Source: Clostridia bacterium (lineage in GTDB: Bacteria; Bacillota; Clostridia; Oscillospirales; QAMX01). From it: DNA of 36,568 nucleotides. Shown here one piece after another: positions 15,830 to 24,205 of the stretch. Made by a program: the position numbers and the translations under genes. The notes beneath the pieces are model-generated. The model saw only the letters and a program-made list of their open reading frames with translations. It did no database searches and was not told where the DNA came from. Location: the NCBI GenBank assembly GCA_017556885.1, contig JAFYLV010000157.1, positions 1 through 36,568 on the forward strand, given 5' to 3'. The stretch's first letter is position 1; the number at the start of each line of letters is the position of its first letter.

Positions 15830-16465
15830 TCAGTTCTTGGCAAGTATCTGGTTTCGCAGCGGTGCAATTCCCATAACAACGGCCGCACCGATGGCCGTCA
15901 AAATGATCTCCGGCACCATATACAGGCCGTTATAGACCGCAGAATAGATGACCGCAAGCCCTGTGCCGGAAAAGCTCTGGAGGATAGATGCACCGAAGGA
16001 GTTGTTCATCACATCGGTAAAGAACCATTCGGCATAGCCGCTCCAGAGAATAACACCGGAGGCGAAATGGCACACGAACCGGAGCAGCGCCGCAAAGGCT
16101 GCGCCGACCGCCACGGCCGCGCCGTGCTTACCGATACGGCCGCGGAAGATGCCCGCAAGACCCAGCACCGCCAAGGCGACGAGATAATCCAGCAGCGCCA
16201 TCAGCACGGTGCTCAACGGGTCCAGTCCGGCAAAGGCCTGGCTTCCCACCGCGCCGAACACGCCCTGAAGCACGCCGTAGACGGCGCCGCAGCAAAGTCC
16301 CCACCGGGTGCCGTACATATAGGCGATGATGGCGACGGGCACCATGCTGAAGGCCGTGACGGCACCGCCGTAGAGAAACTGCGGGGAGATTTTGACAAAG
16401 GACAGGACAACTGCGAGGGCCACCAGCATTCCGCTGGTGACAAGACGTTTGGTGGATGCGTTCAT
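15830..16465 (-). CDS. thiT: Energy-coupled thiamine transporter ThiT (ECF S component)
   Basis: ThiT is the membrane substrate-binding S component for thiamine, which docks to a shared ECF energising module (EcfA, EcfA', EcfT; not in the window). The protein is 211 residues with about six membrane spans. The family segments are visible: FLYGGAVTAFSMVPVAIIAYMYG, GVLQGVFG, and the binding-site region HFASGVILWSGYAEW, followed by SAVYNGLYMVPE. Identity is confirmed by the TPP riboswitch and terminator directly upstream and a consensus promoter before that. SD AAGGAG lies about 11 bases before the ATG. A terminator follows at 15780-15816, so thiT is a single-gene unit. Confidence 0.96.
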   Translation of the reverse strand: MNASTKRLVTSGMLVALAVVLSFVKISPQFLYGGAVTAFSMVPVAIIAYMYGTRWGLCCGAVYGVLQGVFGAVGSQAFAGLDPLSTVLMALLDYLVALAVLGLAGIFRGRIGKHGAAVAVGAAFAALLRFVCHFASGVILWSGYAEWFFTDVMNNSFGASILQSFSGTGLAVIYSAVYNGLYMVPEIILTAIGAAVVMGIAPLRNQILAKN

Positions 16466-16508
16466 TGGTTTTGACTCTCCTTTTTTGTTTTTCGGAATAA
16501 GTCATACC

Positions 16509-16544
16509 AAAAAAGCACCGCGGGGATATCCCTCGCGGTGCTTT
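16509..16544 (-). terminator. Riboswitch-controlled terminator before thiT
   Basis: On the minus strand, AAAGCACCGCG pairs with CGCGGTGCTTT (16534-16544 with 16512-16522), extended by three more pairs including a G-U, with a 5-base loop and a run of six U (16509-16514). It sits between the TPP aptamer and the thiT start, the expected place for an expression platform that stops transcription when TPP is bound. Confidence 0.93.
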
Positions 16545-16564
16545 GATTCAAAAGGCATCGAATT

Positions 16565-16662
16565 TCGTGCTCCCTACGCTGGCATTATCCATATCAGGTT
16601 AAGGGTTCGGTCCCACGTTCCGGGACCATCTCAGCCGGCAGCTTTGCGCCAGCACCCCTGAC
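16565..16662 (-). promoter_or_regulatory. TPP riboswitch (THI element) controlling thiT
   Basis: Read on the minus strand, the element starts GTCAGGGGTGCTGG and contains the conserved CTGAGA (16629-16634), a variable P3a-type hairpin GGTCCC/GGGACC, ACCCTTAACCTGAT, GGATAATGCCAGCGTAGGGA, and closes with AGCAC (16567-16571) pairing with GTGCT (16651-16655) as P1. These are the diagnostic TPP aptamer parts. Thiamine pyrophosphate binding should favour the terminator at 16509-16544 and turn thiT off. Confidence 0.97.
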
Positions 16663-16681
16663 TTATTCACTTGACGGGCTG

Positions 16682-16710
16682 ATTATAGCAAACTCTACCT
16701 GCCTTGTCAA
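16682..16710 (-). promoter_or_regulatory. thiT promoter, perfect consensus
   Basis: TTGACA (16705-16710) and TATAAT (16682-16687) are separated by exactly 17 bases on the minus strand. The start point would be about 10 bases before the TPP aptamer. This strong promoter suits a gene controlled by premature termination. Confidence 0.95.
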
Positions 16711-16720
16711 CCACTTTTTT

Positions 16721-17425
16721 TTACAGATCCACCCGATTGTTGTGCTGCAGGGGCAGCCGGTCGGCATAGAGGTGCGAATTGTCCGAAAGGGAAAGACACA
16801 TGGGCGCGCAAAGCTCATCCCCTTCGAAATTCAGCACGGTAACGGAGGAATGGTTGATATCAAAGCTGCGCCAGAAAAGCTGGGGCGGCTGATAAAGCAG
16901 GTGGGAAAGCCACGAGCAGCCAAAGCCCGCATGGCAGAAGCAGGCAACTCGGCCGGGATCGGGACCGATGCGGCGGTAAAGGCCGCCCTCACGGGCAAAC
17001 CCAAGACGGCGCATGAAATCGTCCGACTCCTCAACAAGAGCATCGTAGCCCGGCTTGACCAGCGGCCGGTCGGCAAAGACAGGCGCTTCAAACCAGCGGT
17101 CCCGGGGCAGCTCGTTTTCCGGCTTGAACATCTCCATCCGGCGGGCTCCCATGATCCAGGTGCGTCCGCCGCCCGGCGTCGGCACGTTGAAGCGATCCAT
17201 CGCCCGGCTCTCATCCATGAATATTTCAATTTCCGGCTGGATGCCCAAAAGGTCACAGGTGGGCTGTGCCGTCATACGCGCACGTCCCTTGGGCGAGACG
17301 AAAATGCGGTCCAATCCGTGAACGGAAAGACGCTTCGCCACCGCCTCCGCCTGCAGGCGTCCCTTCTGCGTCAGCGAATCGGGGGTGTAGACAGGGTCCC
17401 CGTGCCGGATGATAAACAGAATCAT
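16721..17425 (-). CDS. Histidine phosphatase family protein, copy 2
   Basis: 234 residues, closely related to the copy at 15015-15716. The catalytic motifs are the same: FIIRHGDPVY, SPKGRARMTAQ, FMDESRA and CFCHAGFGCSWLSHLL. The first about 60 residues are nearly identical; the middle region (about residues 75-125) and the last third have diverged more. SD AAGGAAG lies several bases upstream and a promoter at 17481-17509. Its stop is 11 bases before the thiT -35 box, and no terminator is seen there, so some read-through into the riboswitch is possible. The substrate is unknown. Confidence 0.88.
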   Translation of the reverse strand: MILFIIRHGDPVYTPDSLTQKGRLQAEAVAKRLSVHGLDRIFVSPKGRARMTAQPTCDLLGIQPEIEIFMDESRAMDRFNVPTPGGGRTWIMGARRMEMFKPENELPRDRWFEAPVFADRPLVKPGYDALVEESDDFMRRLGFAREGGLYRRIGPDPGRVACFCHAGFGCSWLSHLLYQPPQLFWRSFDINHSSVTVLNFEGDELCAPMCLSLSDNSHLYADRLPLQHNNRVDL

Positions 17426-17480
17426 TTTTCAGCTTCCTTTTCCTCGTTTCCCGCAGACACCAAGCCCCGGGTCAAGCCCT

Positions 17481-17509
17481 ATTTTACCACAGTTTTCGTC
17501 CGTACGCAA
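17481..17509 (-). promoter_or_regulatory. Promoter of histidine phosphatase copy 2
   Basis: TTGCGT (17504-17509) and TAAAAT (17481-17486) are 17 bases apart on the minus strand. The surrounding bases match the promoter of copy 1 well, which indicates that the promoter was duplicated with the gene. Confidence 0.7.
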
Positions 17510-17618
17510 GTGTGCATATTTCGCAAATTATATGCATATTATACATCCTCGTATACAGCCATCGGGCTGCGGGAATTGTTTTTGTTCAATTCGCCTAAAG
17601 AACTATATATGTATCCCC

Positions 17619-17648
17619 TTGACAAACCTCCGGGGCATGGCGTATAAT
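17619..17648 (+). promoter_or_regulatory. Arginine operon promoter
   Basis: Perfect TTGACA (17619-17624) and TATAAT (17643-17648) with an 18-base spacer. Transcription should start near 17655, about 47 bases before argG and directly next to the ARG box. Between 17510 and 17618 there is AT-rich DNA with no gene; apart from two TGCATATT repeats (17513 and 17533) I see no clear signal in it. Confidence 0.93.
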
Positions 17649-17660
17649 TTAGGCACACTT

Positions 17661-17674
17661 TGAATATTTATTCA
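17661..17674 (+). promoter_or_regulatory. ARG box (ArgR/AhrC operator)
   Basis: TGAATATTTATTCA matches the ArgR core TGAATWWWWATTCA at every position. It begins 12 bases after the -10 box, so bound ArgR would block transcription start or early elongation. Arginine-dependent repression of the whole argG-carB operon is expected. No second box next to it is clear, and argR is not in the window. Confidence 0.88.
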
Positions 17675-17701
17675 GCCGCTTTTGCGGCAAAGGAGTAAGA
17701 T

Positions 17702-18928
<1,227 letters not shown>

Positions 18929-18940
18929 TTTCCAAACATC

Positions 18941-18975
18941 ACGCGGCTGCCTCCGCCTTTTGGGGACAGCCGCGT
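18941..18975 (+). other. Intercistronic hairpin between argG and argC
   Basis: ACGCGGCTG (18941-18949) pairs perfectly with CAGCCGCGT (18967-18975), with possible extra pairs between CTCC and GGGG inside. There is no U tract, so it is not a standard terminator. It ends one base before the argC SD (GGAG, 18977-18980). It could stabilise the upstream mRNA, mark a processing site or limit argC translation. Confidence 0.7.
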
Positions 18976-18987
18976 CGGAGTACACAT

Positions 18988-19914
18988 ATGACAAAGATTT
19001 TTATTGACGGAAAGGAAGGCACCACCGGCCTTCGCATCTTTGAGCGCATTGGAAACCGTTCCGGCATCGAACTTCTTACCCTTCCGGAGGAGAAGCGCAA
19101 GGACACCGAAAGCCGCCGGGAGATGCTCAACCTCTGCGACATTGCTTTCCTGTGCCTGCCCGATGCCGCCGCCCGCGAGGCCGTCAGCCTCATCGAAAAC
19201 CCCGCGGTCCGCGTTATCGACACCTCCACCGCCCACCGCACCGCCGCAGGCTGGGCCTACGGCTTCCCCGAGCTGACGCCCGACGGCGCCGCAAAGGTGG
19301 CCTCTGCCGCCCGTGTTGCCGTTCCCGGCTGCCATGCCAGCGGTTTCCTCGCGGTGACGGCGCCCCTCATTTCTGCCGGCATTCTGAATCCCAAAACCGC
19401 CCTCACCGCCGTTTCCATCACCGGCTACAGCGGTGGCGGCAAGAAGATGATCGCCGCCTATGAGGCAGAAGACCGCCCTGCCCTTTACGGCGCACCTCGC
19501 CTTTACGGCCTCTCCCAGGAGCACAAGCACCTGCCGGAGATGGTGGCCCGTTCCGGCCTTGCACAGGTGCCCTTCTTCCTGCCCTATGTGGCAGACTTCT
19601 ACAGCGGCATGCACGTTTCCGTTCCTCTGCCTGCCGAAAGCCTCTCCGGCAGCATTGACGATGTCCGCGCCTGCCTTGCGGCAGCCTACAAGGGACCCAT
19701 CGTCTCCTTTGCGGAGAATGCCGGCGAGGACGGCTTTGTCAGCGCCCTCGGCATGTCCGGCAAGGACTCCATGGAGGTCTTTGTTTCCGGCAACTCCGAC
19801 CGTATCGTTGTCGGTGCCCGTTATGACAATCTCGGCAAGGGTGCCTCCGGCGCCGCCATCCAGTGTCTCAATCTTATGCTCGGTCTTGATCCGACCGAGG
19901 GACTCGAACTGTAA
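18988..19914 (+). CDS. argC: N-acetyl-gamma-glutamyl-phosphate reductase, short type
   Basis: ArgC reduces N-acetylglutamyl phosphate to the semialdehyde with NADPH. The protein has 308 residues from the ATG at 18988, with SD GGAG 7 bases upstream. A longer frame from 18904 overlaps argG and is not supported. The start KIFIDGKEGTTGLRI and the total length match the short, uncommon ArgC form, not the 340-350 residue common form. Catalytic Cys115 is in VPGCHASGF; GYSGGGKKMI and the C-terminal GASGAAIQCLNLMLGL are also typical. It lies 15 bases before argJ. Confidence 0.95.
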   Translation: MTKIFIDGKEGTTGLRIFERIGNRSGIELLTLPEEKRKDTESRREMLNLCDIAFLCLPDAAAREAVSLIENPAVRVIDTSTAHRTAAGWAYGFPELTPDGAAKVASAARVAVPGCHASGFLAVTAPLISAGILNPKTALTAVSITGYSGGGKKMIAAYEAEDRPALYGAPRLYGLSQEHKHLPEMVARSGLAQVPFFLPYVADFYSGMHVSVPLPAESLSGSIDDVRACLAAAYKGPIVSFAENAGEDGFVSALGMSGKDSMEVFVSGNSDRIVVGARYDNLGKGASGAAIQCLNLMLGLDPTEGLEL

Positions 19915-19929
19915 GGAATTTAAAACGCT

Positions 19930-21156
19930 ATGATTACTCAGATCCCCGGCGGTGTCACTGCCGCCACCGGCTTTCAGGCCTCCGGCATCCATTGCGGCAT
20001 CCGCAAGAACCGTACCAAGCGCGATATCGCCCTCATCCTGAGCGATGTTCCTGCCTCTGCCGCAGCCGTCTACACCCAGAACCTCGTCAAGGGTGCTCCC
20101 ATCGCCGTCACCCGCCGTCACATTGCCGACGGTATCGCCCGTGCTGTCATCTGCAACTCCGGCAATGCCAACACCTGCAACGCAAACGGCGAAGAGGTCG
20201 CAGAGGAAATGTGCCGTATGACCGGCGAGATCCTCGGCATCGATGCCGGTGACGTTATCGTCGCCTCCACCGGTGTTATCGGCCAGCCCCTCAATCTGGA
20301 GCCCATCCAAAACGGTCTGCCTGCCCTCGCAGAGGCCCTCGGCTACGATGCCGAGAGCGGAACCAATGCCGCAGAGGCCATCATGACCACCGATACCGTC
20401 CGCAAGGAGATCGCCGTGGAGTTCACCCTCGGCGGAAAGACCTGCCGCATGGGCGGCATCGCCAAGGGCAGCGGTATGATCCATCCCAACATGGCCACCA
20501 TGCTGGTCTTTGTGACCACCGATGCCGCCATCGCCCCCGCTCTGCTGCAGAAGGCCCTCTCCTCCGACGTTGTGGATTCCTTCAACATGGTCAGCGTGGA
20601 CGGAGACACCTCCACCAACGATATGCTCTCCATCATGGCCAACGGCATGGCCGGAAATGAGACCGTTACGGATGAGAACAGCGCAGATTACGCCACCTTC
20701 CGTGAGGCGCTCGCCCACGTTACCCATTATCTCTGCCGCATGATCGCCGGCGACGGCGAGGGTGCCACAAAGCTGCTGGTCTGCACCGCCTCCGGCGCCA
20801 AGGATAAGCAGACTGCCCGTACCGTGGCAAAATCCGTCATCTGCTCCAGTCTCCTGAAGGCTGCCATGTTCGGCGCAGATGCCAACTGGGGCCGTGTGCT
20901 TTGCGCCATCGGCTATAGCGGTGCGGACGTGGATGTCATGCGCGTGGATGTGGACTTCCGTTCCGCCGCAGGCACCGTTTCCGTCTGCCGCAACGGCGCA
21001 GGCATCCCCTTCTCCGAGGAGATCGCCAAGACCGTCCTCTCCGAAAAGGAGATCGACATTCTGATCGGTCTCAACTCCGGCGATGCCGAAGCCACCGCCT
21101 GGGGCTGCGATCTGACCTACGATTACGTTAAGATCAACGGCGACTACCGCACCTGA
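19930..21156 (+). CDS. argJ: Bifunctional ornithine acetyltransferase / N-acetylglutamate synthase
   Basis: ArgJ moves the acetyl group from N-acetylornithine to glutamate, closing the acetyl cycle; bifunctional forms can also use acetyl-CoA. At 408 residues it is full length. It is made as a precursor that cuts itself before Thr190 in the motif KGSGMIHPNMATML, which is intact; this Thr is the nucleophile of the mature beta subunit. SD AAGGAAT lies about 10 bases before the ATG. Its presence fits the lack of argA and argE in this operon and an economical cyclic pathway. Confidence 0.97.
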   Translation: MITQIPGGVTAATGFQASGIHCGIRKNRTKRDIALILSDVPASAAAVYTQNLVKGAPIAVTRRHIADGIARAVICNSGNANTCNANGEEVAEEMCRMTGEILGIDAGDVIVASTGVIGQPLNLEPIQNGLPALAEALGYDAESGTNAAEAIMTTDTVRKEIAVEFTLGGKTCRMGGIAKGSGMIHPNMATMLVFVTTDAAIAPALLQKALSSDVVDSFNMVSVDGDTSTNDMLSIMANGMAGNETVTDENSADYATFREALAHVTHYLCRMIAGDGEGATKLLVCTASGAKDKQTARTVAKSVICSSLLKAAMFGADANWGRVLCAIGYSGADVDVMRVDVDFRSAAGTVSVCRNGAGIPFSEEIAKTVLSEKEIDILIGLNSGDAEATAWGCDLTYDYVKINGDYRT

Positions 21157-21185
21157 TTTTTCAAACAAAAGGACTGATATTTCCC

Positions 21186-22037
21186 ATGGATATGAACATT
21201 GAGCTTCGGGCGGAGATCCTCAGCCGCGCCCTGCCCTACATTCAGAAATACAACGGTAAGATCCTTGTGATCAAATACGGCGGCAACGCCATGATCAATG
21301 AGGATCTGAAGCAGCAGGTCATGGAGGATCTGGTACTGCTGCATCTGGTGGGTGTCAAAGTGGTTCTGGTCCACGGCTGCGGCCCGGAGATCACCGACAT
21401 GCTCAAGCGTGTCGGCAAGGAGACCCTCTTTGTGGACGGCCTGCGTGTCACCGATGCCGAAACGGCAGAGATCGTGCAGATGGTCCTCGCCGGCAAGATC
21501 AACAAGAATCTTGTCAACCTCATCCAGAACACCGGCGGCCGCGCCATCGGTCTCTGCGGTGCCGACGGACATCTCATCGAGGCTGAGATGCGGGATGCGC
21601 GCCTCGGCTTCGTGGGCGAGATCACAAACATCAACACCCAGCCCATTCTGGATGTGCTGGAAAAGGGTTACATCCCCGTCGTTTCCACCGTGGGTGTGGA
21701 CGGCGAGGGCAACGTCTACAATATCAATGCCGATACCGCCGCCGCCCGTATCGCCGGCGAGCTCAAGGCGGAGGCTCTCATCTCCATGACCGACATCCGC
21801 GGCCTTCTCCGGGACAAGGACGATCCCGACAGCCTCATCCCCACCGTGCGCGTCAGCGACGCTCCCGCCCTGGTGGCCGACGGCATCATCTCCGGCGGCA
21901 TGATCCCCAAGGTAGACTGCTGCATCGAGGCCATCCGCCGCGGCGTCAACCGTGTCTTCATCATCGACGGCCGCGTACCCCACGCCATCCTCATCGAAAC
22001 GCTGACGGATGAGGGTATCGGCACCATGTTTTATTGA
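21186..22037 (+). CDS. argB: Acetylglutamate kinase
   Basis: ArgB phosphorylates N-acetylglutamate, usually the arginine-feedback step in organisms with the acetyl cycle. The protein is 283 residues. The amino-acid-kinase motifs are KYGGNAM near residue 30, LVHGCGPEI, INKNLVNLIQNTGGRAIGLCGADG and YNINADTAAARIAGELKAE. The N-terminal helix (MDMNIELRAEILSRALPYIQ) is of the type found in hexameric arginine-sensitive kinases, so feedback inhibition is likely but inferred. It lies 29 bases after argJ and 27 bases before argD. Confidence 0.97.
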   Translation: MDMNIELRAEILSRALPYIQKYNGKILVIKYGGNAMINEDLKQQVMEDLVLLHLVGVKVVLVHGCGPEITDMLKRVGKETLFVDGLRVTDAETAEIVQMVLAGKINKNLVNLIQNTGGRAIGLCGADGHLIEAEMRDARLGFVGEITNINTQPILDVLEKGYIPVVSTVGVDGEGNVYNINADTAAARIAGELKAEALISMTDIRGLLRDKDDPDSLIPTVRVSDAPALVADGIISGGMIPKVDCCIEAIRRGVNRVFIIDGRVPHAILIETLTDEGIGTMFY

Positions 22038-22064
22038 TTTTACCGGCAAAAGAAGGGAAATCCA

Positions 22065-23231
22065 ATGACCACCAAGCAACTGGATGCACAGTACATCATG
22101 CCCACCTACGCCCGCTTTGACCTGGAGATCGTCCGGGGCAGCGGCGCGGAGCTTTACGATAACGAGGGCAAGCGTTACATCGATCTCGGCAGCGGCATCG
22201 CCGTCAACACCTTTGGTGCTGCGGACCCCGATTGGGTCTCCGCCGTCACCGAGCAGGCCGGCAAGCTTGCTCACATCTCCAACCTCTACTACACCGGCCC
22301 CTGCGCGGAGCTTGCCGCCGCCCTCTGCGAGCGCACCGGCATGAAGAAGGTCTTCTTCTCCAACTCCGGCGCCGAATCCAACGAGTGCATGATCAAGGGT
22401 GCCCGCCGCCACGCGCTTCTCCACCGCGGCGAAGGCCACTCCACCATCATCACCCTCCGCCAGTCCTTCCACGGCCGCACGGTGACCACCCTGGCCGCCA
22501 CCGGACAGGATCACTTCCACACCGAGTTCGGCCCCTTCACCGAAGGCTTTGTTTACGCCACCGCCGGTGACCTCGACGAAATGAAGGCCCTGGTCGCGGA
22601 ACACGAGCCCGCCGGCATCATGATCGAGCTGGTACAGGGCGAAGGCGGCGTCATCGCGCTGGATCCCGATTACGTCTGCGCCCTCCGCAAGCTATGTGAT
22701 GAGACGGGCACGCTGCTTCTCATCGACGAGGTGCAGACGGGCAACGGCCGCACCGGCTCTCTGTATGCCTGGCAGTCCTACGGCATCACCCCGGACATCT
22801 TCTCCACCGCAAAGGGTCTCGCCGGAGGTCTTCCTTTGGGCGCCACCCTCTTCTCCGAGAAGACCGAGGACGCCCTCATCGCCGGCACCCACGGCTCCAC
22901 CTTCGGCGGCAACCCCATCTGCTGCGCCGGTGCCCTCTCGGTCATCCGGCGGCTGGATGACGAATTCCTCGCCGGGGTCCGCGCCCGGGCGGAATACATC
23001 CGGCAGGAGCTTTCCGGCGCAAAGGGCGTTGCGGATATCTCCGGTCTCGGCCTGATGATCGGCATCGAACCCGAGGGCAAGACCGCGAAGGAGATCATCG
23101 CCGCCTGCATGGAAAAGGGCGTGCTGGTGCTCTCCGCCAAATCCCGCGTACGACTGCTGCCCCCCCTGAATATTGACGAAAAGCTGCTGGCTGAGGCCAT
23201 CGGCATCCTGAAGGAGGTCCTTGCACAATGA
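22065..23231 (+). CDS. argD: Acetylornithine aminotransferase
   Basis: ArgD is a PLP enzyme converting N-acetylglutamate semialdehyde to N-acetylornithine with glutamate as donor. At 388 residues it is full length. Class III aminotransferase signatures are present: FFSNSGAESNE (phosphate-binding), SFHGRTVTTLAATGQ, LLIDEVQTGNGRTG and the PLP lysine in STAKGLAGGLPLGA. The same enzyme often also acts as succinyl-DAP aminotransferase in lysine synthesis, notable here because a DapF domain is encoded in the same operon. It overlaps argF by 4 bases (ATGA). Confidence 0.96.
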   Translation: MTTKQLDAQYIMPTYARFDLEIVRGSGAELYDNEGKRYIDLGSGIAVNTFGAADPDWVSAVTEQAGKLAHISNLYYTGPCAELAAALCERTGMKKVFFSNSGAESNECMIKGARRHALLHRGEGHSTIITLRQSFHGRTVTTLAATGQDHFHTEFGPFTEGFVYATAGDLDEMKALVAEHEPAGIMIELVQGEGGVIALDPDYVCALRKLCDETGTLLLIDEVQTGNGRTGSLYAWQSYGITPDIFSTAKGLAGGLPLGATLFSEKTEDALIAGTHGSTFGGNPICCAGALSVIRRLDDEFLAGVRARAEYIRQELSGAKGVADISGLGLMIGIEPEGKTAKEIIAACMEKGVLVLSAKSRVRLLPPLNIDEKLLAEAIGILKEVLAQ

Positions 23232-24136
23232 AACATCTTCTGAAGCTCGGCGATCTCACCCCGGAAGAGATCCTTGAGATCCTCAATCTCGCCGATCAGC
23301 TCAAATATGAGAAAAAGCACGGCATTGCCCATCATCATCTCGCGGGCCAGACTCTGGGTATGATCTTCCAGAAGTCCTCCACCCGTACCCGTGTTTCCTT
23401 TGAGGTCGGTATGTATGACCTCGGCGGCTCTGCCCTTTTCCTTTCCTCCCATGATCTGCAGATCGGCCGCGGCGAGCCCGTGCAGGACACTGCCCGCGTT
23501 CTTTCCCGTTACTTAAACGGTATCATGATCCGCACCTTTGCCCAGCAGGAGGTTGAGGATCTTGCCCGTTACGGTTCCATTCCCGTCATCAACGGTCTGA
23601 CCGACTACTGTCATCCCTGCCAGGTCCTTGCAGACCTTCTGACCATCCGCGAGCATAAGAAAGTTCTCGCCGGCAACAAGCTTTGCTTTGTCGGTGATGG
23701 CAACAATATGGCAAACTCCCTCATCGTTGGCGGTATCAAGGCCGGCATGGAAGTGTCCGTTGCCTGTCCCAAGGGTTATGAGCCCGATGCGGACATCATG
23801 TCCTGGGCTTCCGCCACCGGACGCTTCACCTGCACCGACGATGTTCTCGCCGCTGCCAGCGGTGCCGACGTTCTTTATACCGACGTTTGGGCATCCATGG
23901 GCCAGGAGGACGAGGCTGCACACCGCCAGAAGATCTTCGCAGGCTATCAGATCAACGATGCCGTTATGGCCGCCGCAAATCCCGGCGCCATGGTCCAGCA
24001 TTGCCTGCCCGCCCATCGCGGTGAGGAGATCACCAACGAGGTCTTTGAGGCCCATGCCGATGAGATCTTTGACGAAGCTGAAAACCGCCTGCATGTGCAG
24101 AAGGCCGTCATGGTTCTCTGCATGGGTAAAAAATAA
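23228..24136 (+). CDS. argF: Ornithine carbamoyltransferase
   Basis: ArgF makes citrulline from ornithine and carbamoyl phosphate. The protein is 302 residues. The carbamoyl-phosphate loop SSTRTRVSFEVG, the HPCQ motif (DYCHPCQVLADL), DVWASMGQE and the ornithine-site HCLPAHRGEEI are all intact, which separates it from aspartate carbamoyltransferase. Its ATG overlaps the argD stop, so translation is coupled. carA follows after 69 bases containing a hairpin, so the user of carbamoyl phosphate and its synthase are made together. Confidence 0.97.
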   Translation: MKHLLKLGDLTPEEILEILNLADQLKYEKKHGIAHHHLAGQTLGMIFQKSSTRTRVSFEVGMYDLGGSALFLSSHDLQIGRGEPVQDTARVLSRYLNGIMIRTFAQQEVEDLARYGSIPVINGLTDYCHPCQVLADLLTIREHKKVLAGNKLCFVGDGNNMANSLIVGGIKAGMEVSVACPKGYEPDADIMSWASATGRFTCTDDVLAAASGADVLYTDVWASMGQEDEAAHRQKIFAGYQINDAVMAAANPGAMVQHCLPAHRGEEITNEVFEAHADEIFDEAENRLHVQKAVMVLCMGKK

Positions 24137-24150
24137 AATATTTCGCCTAT

Positions 24151-24176
24151 CGCCCCGCACGAAACCGTGTGGGGCG
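24151..24176 (+). other. Intercistronic hairpin between argF and carA
   Basis: CGCCCCGCACG (24151-24161) pairs with CGTGTGGGGCG (24166-24176) with one G-U pair and an AAAC loop. No U tract follows, so it should not terminate transcription. It is the second such hairpin in this operon, after the one between argG and argC, and both sit shortly before the SD of the next gene. Confidence 0.65.
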
Positions 24177-24205
24177 GCGGCATATCTTACTATAACGGAG
24201 GCAAT

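Noticed and set aside
17513..17545. Repeats TGCATATT (17513 and 17533) and ATACAT as a second ARG box
   Set aside because: The half-sites do not fit TGAATWWWWATTCA with the right spacing, and the stretch overlaps the region just upstream of the phosphatase copy 2 promoter. AT richness alone explains it.
17575..17600. GAATTG/CAATTC hairpin upstream of argG as T-box or attenuator
   Set aside because: It lies upstream of the argG promoter, so it is not in the argG leader. No T-box specifier or TGG antiterminator motif is present.
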